A model generated the notes under the pieces. The model saw nothing but the letters and a program-made list of their open reading frames with translations. It ran no database searches and was not told the origin of the DNA. Shown here one piece after another: positions 33,035 to 36,014 of a stretch of 36,014 nt of DNA (the stretch's first letter is position 1; each line of letters starts with the position of its first letter). The DNA lies in the NCBI GenBank assembly GCA_937125135.1, contig CAKZLD010000170.1, positions 1 to 36,014 on the forward strand. Direction: 5' to 3'. The stretch is from an uncultured Ignavibacterium sp. GTDB lineage: Bacteria > Bacteroidota > Ignavibacteria > Ignavibacteriales > Ignavibacteriaceae. A program made the translations under genes and the position numbers.

Positions 33035-33335
33035 GGAATGAAGAATCAGATTTTGCTTCAACGTATTCGATTGCTTTTTGAAAAAACTGTTCCCATAATT
33101 CCGGTTTAGAATTATAATATTCAACCATTTTTTTATAATCTTCCTTTTTGATTCCATATTTAGCAAAAACGTCTTCTTTAAATTTTTCAAACATTTCGGG
33201 TTGATTGTAGAGAGTATCAGGGAAAGAAATTAAATCGATATAAACCAGCATAAATTTGTGTTCATCAACAGGGGGCTTGTCTTTGCAAGCGAATAATAAA
33301 AACAAAAACAATGTGGATAAGAAAAATCTTTTCAA
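33027..33335 (-). CDS. small DUF4296-like lipoprotein
   Basis: 102 aa. Lipobox LLFAC (Cys17) at the end of a short hydrophobic signal, then a polar segment and a helical region. The pattern KYGIKKEDYKKMVEYYNSKP followed by a helix is what DUF4296 proteins of Bacteroidota show ('GI..E.F..S..YY...P'). Function unknown; as a lipoprotein it should sit on a periplasmic membrane face. It begins 1 nt after the rhomboid gene stop, so it is likely the last gene of the pgk-rhomboid set, and it overlaps the end of recQ on the other strand. Confidence 0.68.
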   Translation of the reverse strand: MKRFFLSTLFLFLLFACKDKPPVDEHKFMLVYIDLISFPDTLYNQPEMFEKFKEDVFAKYGIKKEDYKKMVEYYNSKPELWEQFFQKAIEYVEAKSDSSFLN

Positions 33336-33336
33336 A

Positions 33337-34260
33337 TTATTTCATTTTCTTACTTGCTTCAAAAAGTATTCTTTTTTCCCTTTCAGTAAGGTTCTGATAG
33401 CCAGACTTACTGATCTTATCAAGAATTTCATCAATTTCCTTTTGAGTAATTATCTCCTCCTCTTCGATGTCTATGTATTTTACTTCTTCGACATCATCAT
33501 TTCTTCTTCTCGATGATGAAGGCGTATAATAATCCTGATACCTATTTCCGTAATTTTTTCTGTAATAGTACTCTCTCCTGAAAACATTTTTTAACTCGAT
33601 ATCAAAGTTTTTATCAAGTAAAAGATAAAGAAAGCCAAACAATGCTCCACCAAGATGAGCAAGATGAGCAACATTGCTTTGCGCCGAGTTAATAGCTAAA
33701 AATTCGAAGACAATAAGAAAACCAATTAAGTACTTTGCTTTCACAGGAATTAAAAAATATAAGAATATGTATCTATCCGGAAACAGCATTGCAAATGCAA
33801 CTAAAACCCCAAATACAGAGCCTGAAGCACCAATGGTAGGCGCAGGAGTACTTCCCAGTAGTGGTGACAAAAACAGATGAAGTATTCCTGCAGATACACC
33901 AGCCAACAGATAAAAGATTAAAAACTTCCTTGAACCAAAAATATTTTCAATCTCAGCACCAAACATCCAAAGACCGAACATATTAAAAAGAATGTGACTA
34001 AAATCTCCGTGTAAAAATTGATAAGTAATCAACTGCCAAATCTGAAACGCGAAGGGATATGAATATGTCTCATCAACCAAAATAGGATTTAAGGCAAACC
34101 ATCTGATCAATATACCTTCTGCATTATTTCCATTGAAAGTTAGATTTTGCATAATGATCTGGACAAAAAACACTGCTATGTTGATAATCAATAAATTTTT
34201 GATTACCGGCGGAAACAAATTGAATCCAAATATTCCCCTTGGCTGATAGTAATTACTCAA
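33337..34260 (-). CDS. rhomboid family intramembrane serine protease with C-terminal tail
   Basis: 307 aa. Six or so hydrophobic segments hold the rhomboid core: WQLITYQFLHGDFSHILFNM (75-94), GASGS with catalytic Ser146, and AHLGGALFG with catalytic His202 (AHxxGxxxG). It cuts transmembrane segments within the bilayer; the substrate is unknown. After about residue 216 comes an 80-90-residue cytosolic tail: basic/Tyr-rich, then acidic (VEEVKYIDIEEEEI), ending in a helical motif DEILDKISKSGYQNLTEREK that I recognise from other Bacteroidota rhomboids (probably DUF6576). The start is TTG at 34260 with AAAGGA 6 nt upstream; no alternative ATG is near. 14 nt after pgk. Confidence 0.92.
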   Translation of the reverse strand: MSNYYQPRGIFGFNLFPPVIKNLLIINIAVFFVQIIMQNLTFNGNNAEGILIRWFALNPILVDETYSYPFAFQIWQLITYQFLHGDFSHILFNMFGLWMFGAEIENIFGSRKFLIFYLLAGVSAGILHLFLSPLLGSTPAPTIGASGSVFGVLVAFAMLFPDRYIFLYFLIPVKAKYLIGFLIVFEFLAINSAQSNVAHLAHLGGALFGFLYLLLDKNFDIELKNVFRREYYYRKNYGNRYQDYYTPSSSRRRNDDVEEVKYIDIEEEEIITQKEIDEILDKISKSGYQNLTEREKRILFEASKKMK

Positions 34261-34266
34261 AGTTTA

Positions 34267-34272
34267 TCCTTT
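34267..34272 (-). promoter_or_regulatory. ribosome binding site fixing the rhomboid TTG start
   Basis: AAAGGA on the minus strand, 6 nt before the TTG at 34260, in the 14-nt gap after pgk. Confidence 0.65.
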
Positions 34273-34274
34273 AT

Positions 34275-35471
34275 TTATTCATCATTTAAAGCTGCAACAC
34301 CAGGCAAGATCTTCCCTTCAAGAAATTCAAGAGAAGCTCCACCACCTGTAGAAACGTGTGATACTTTATCTTTCAATCCAGCTTTAGCAATAGCTGATGC
34401 AGAATCTCCACCACCTATAACAGTTATTGCACCTTGTTCGGTGGCTTCTGCTAATGCTTTTGCTATTTCAAAAGTGCCTTTTGCAAAATTGTCCATTTCA
34501 AAAACACCCATTGGACCATTCCAAACTATCGTTTTTGAATTCAATATTTCATTCTTTAATAGCTCGAAAGTATTTGGTCCAATATCTAATCCCATTTTAT
34601 CAGCAGGAATTTCATCAATGGATACAATTGAAGAAGGCGAATCGTTATTGAATTCCGATGCAACAACTACATCTATCGGAAGTAGAAATTTTACATTGGA
34701 GTTACTTACTTTTTCTAAAATTTCTTTTGCCAATTCGATTTTATCTTCTTCTAACAATGACTTACCTATTTCTTTTCCCTGAGCTTTAAAGAAAGTAAAA
34801 GCCATCCCTCCACCAATAATCAAGGTATCAACTTTATCAATCAGATTATTAATCACATCAATCTTTCCGGAAATTTTAGCACCTCCAAGAATTGCTGTAA
34901 AAGGTCTTTTAGGATTTGCTAATGCTGCTCCCAAATAATCGAGTTCCTTTTGCATTAAATATCCTGCAACAGAAGTTGATACATATTTTGTGATTCCCTC
35001 AGTTGAAGCGTGAGCACGATGTGCACTACCAAATGCATCATTCACATAAATGTCAGCTAATTCAGCTAATTGCTTTGAAAATTCTGGATCATTTTTTTCT
35101 TCTTCAGGATGAAACCGAACATTTTCAAGTAATAAAACATCACCATCCTGCATTTGATTAACCATAGCTTTCACTTCTTCTCCAATACAATCTGGTGCGA
35201 GTTTAACTTCTTTTCCTAACAAATAGGACAGTCTCTCTGCCGCAGGTTTCAAGCTGTATTTAGGATTTGGCCCTCCTTTTGGTCGTCCGAGATGGCTAGC
35301 AAGAATTGCTTTTCCGCCTTCATTGATTATTTTTTTGATAGTTGGAAGAGATTCAACTATTCTAATATCATCAGTAACGTTCAAGTTCTCATCTAATGGA
35401 ACATTAAAATCAACCCGAACAAAAACTCTTTTACTCTTTAGATTAACTTTATCAATACTCAGTTTGTTCAT
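34275..35471 (-). CDS. pgk: phosphoglycerate kinase
   Basis: 398 aa, full length for the enzyme that transfers phosphate between 1,3-bisphosphoglycerate and ADP in glycolysis (cytoplasm). Conserved blocks: [13 protein letters not shown] (substrate-binding Asp/Asn), [49 protein letters not shown], the nucleotide-binding [11 protein letters not shown], and [14 protein letters not shown] with [13 protein letters not shown] near the C-terminus. The ATG is preceded by GGGAG with 4 nt spacing. It follows gap on the same strand after a 72-nt spacer carrying a hairpin. Confidence 0.97.
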   Translation of the reverse strand: MNKLSIDKVNLKSKRVFVRVDFNVPLDENLNVTDDIRIVESLPTIKKIINEGGKAILASHLGRPKGGPNPKYSLKPAAERLSYLLGKEVKLAPDCIGEEVKAMVNQMQDGDVLLLENVRFHPEEEKNDPEFSKQLAELADIYVNDAFGSAHRAHASTEGITKYVSTSVAGYLMQKELDYLGAALANPKRPFTAILGGAKISGKIDVINNLIDKVDTLIIGGGMAFTFFKAQGKEIGKSLLEEDKIELAKEILEKVSNSNVKFLLPIDVVVASEFNNDSPSSIVSIDEIPADKMGLDIGPNTFELLKNEILNSKTIVWNGPMGVFEMDNFAKGTFEIAKALAEATEQGAITVIGGGDSASAIAKAGLKDKVSHVSTGGGASLEFLEGKILPGVAALNDE

Positions 35472-35500
35472 ATTTCTCCCATAACATTTTGAAATAAAAC

Positions 35501-35533
35501 TCAGAGAGCTAAGCAGATGCCAAAACTCTCTGA
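35501..35533 (-). terminator. hairpin with T-rich tail between gap and pgk (attenuator or partial terminator)
   Basis: Reading the minus strand, TCAGAGAG (35533-35526) and CTCTCTGA (35508-35501) form a perfect 8-bp stem around a 17-nt loop, followed directly by GTTTTATTT. It lies between the gap stop and the pgk ribosome site, so it could reduce read-through into pgk or protect the gap mRNA 3' end. The loop is longer than in typical terminators. Confidence 0.45.
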
Positions 35534-35543
35534 TTTAACAATT

Positions 35544-36014
<471 letters not shown>

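Overview
The window is A/T-rich DNA from a diderm bacterium of the Bacteroidota/Chlorobiota/Ignavibacteriota (FCB) group, most likely an Ignavibacteriota member. The basis is: a complete bat (aerotolerance) operon; type IX secretion (T9SS) sorting tails of the NFPNPFNP...GVYIY type; a C25 gingipain/PorU-type peptidase; DUF4292, DUF4296 and RecQ-HTH family members typical of that group; and KdsB, which implies Kdo-containing LPS. The taxonomic call comes from recognised families and is an inference.

Right to left on the minus strand from 10,512 to 1 there is first the bat operon: moxR, a DUF58 VWA protein, a membrane protein with a DUF4381-like tail, batA, batB, batC, batD and batE. A 67-nt gap follows, then a tightly overlapped housekeeping set: M48 Ste24-like protease, plsC, gatC, and kdsB running off the left edge. 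A plus-strand HAD phosphatase (10,627-11,274) diverges from moxR.

The central 19 kb (30,569 to 11,415, minus strand) is a run of 13 co-oriented genes with no gap over about 10 nt. In order of transcription: TPR lipoprotein, DUF4292 lipoprotein, EnvC-like degenerate LytM factor, Wzx-type flippase, UDP-galactopyranose mutase (glf), three GT4 glycosyltransferases, a WecG/TagA/CpsF transferase, a GT39-like membrane glycosyltransferase, a 1,793-aa PorU-like C25 peptidase, a small protein with a T9SS sorting tail, and an outer-membrane beta-barrel of unknown role. This puts periplasmic/cell-wall factors, assembly of a probably galactofuranose-containing surface polysaccharide, and T9SS surface processing in one apparent transcription unit. 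In known T9SS organisms the PorU sortase joins cargo to a lipopolysaccharide, so a functional link is plausible. The C25 protein also carries an ILEI/FAM3-like domain, a fold linked to carbohydrate binding elsewhere. This region is the best candidate for something new.

On the right, recQ (+) diverges from the TPR gene. It meets convergently a minus-strand set: gap (cut by the right edge), a probable attenuator hairpin, pgk, a rhomboid protease with a long cytosolic tail, and a DUF4296-like lipoprotein. I saw no tRNA, rRNA, CRISPR array, insertion sequence or prophage. No gene-free stretch exceeds about 140 nt.
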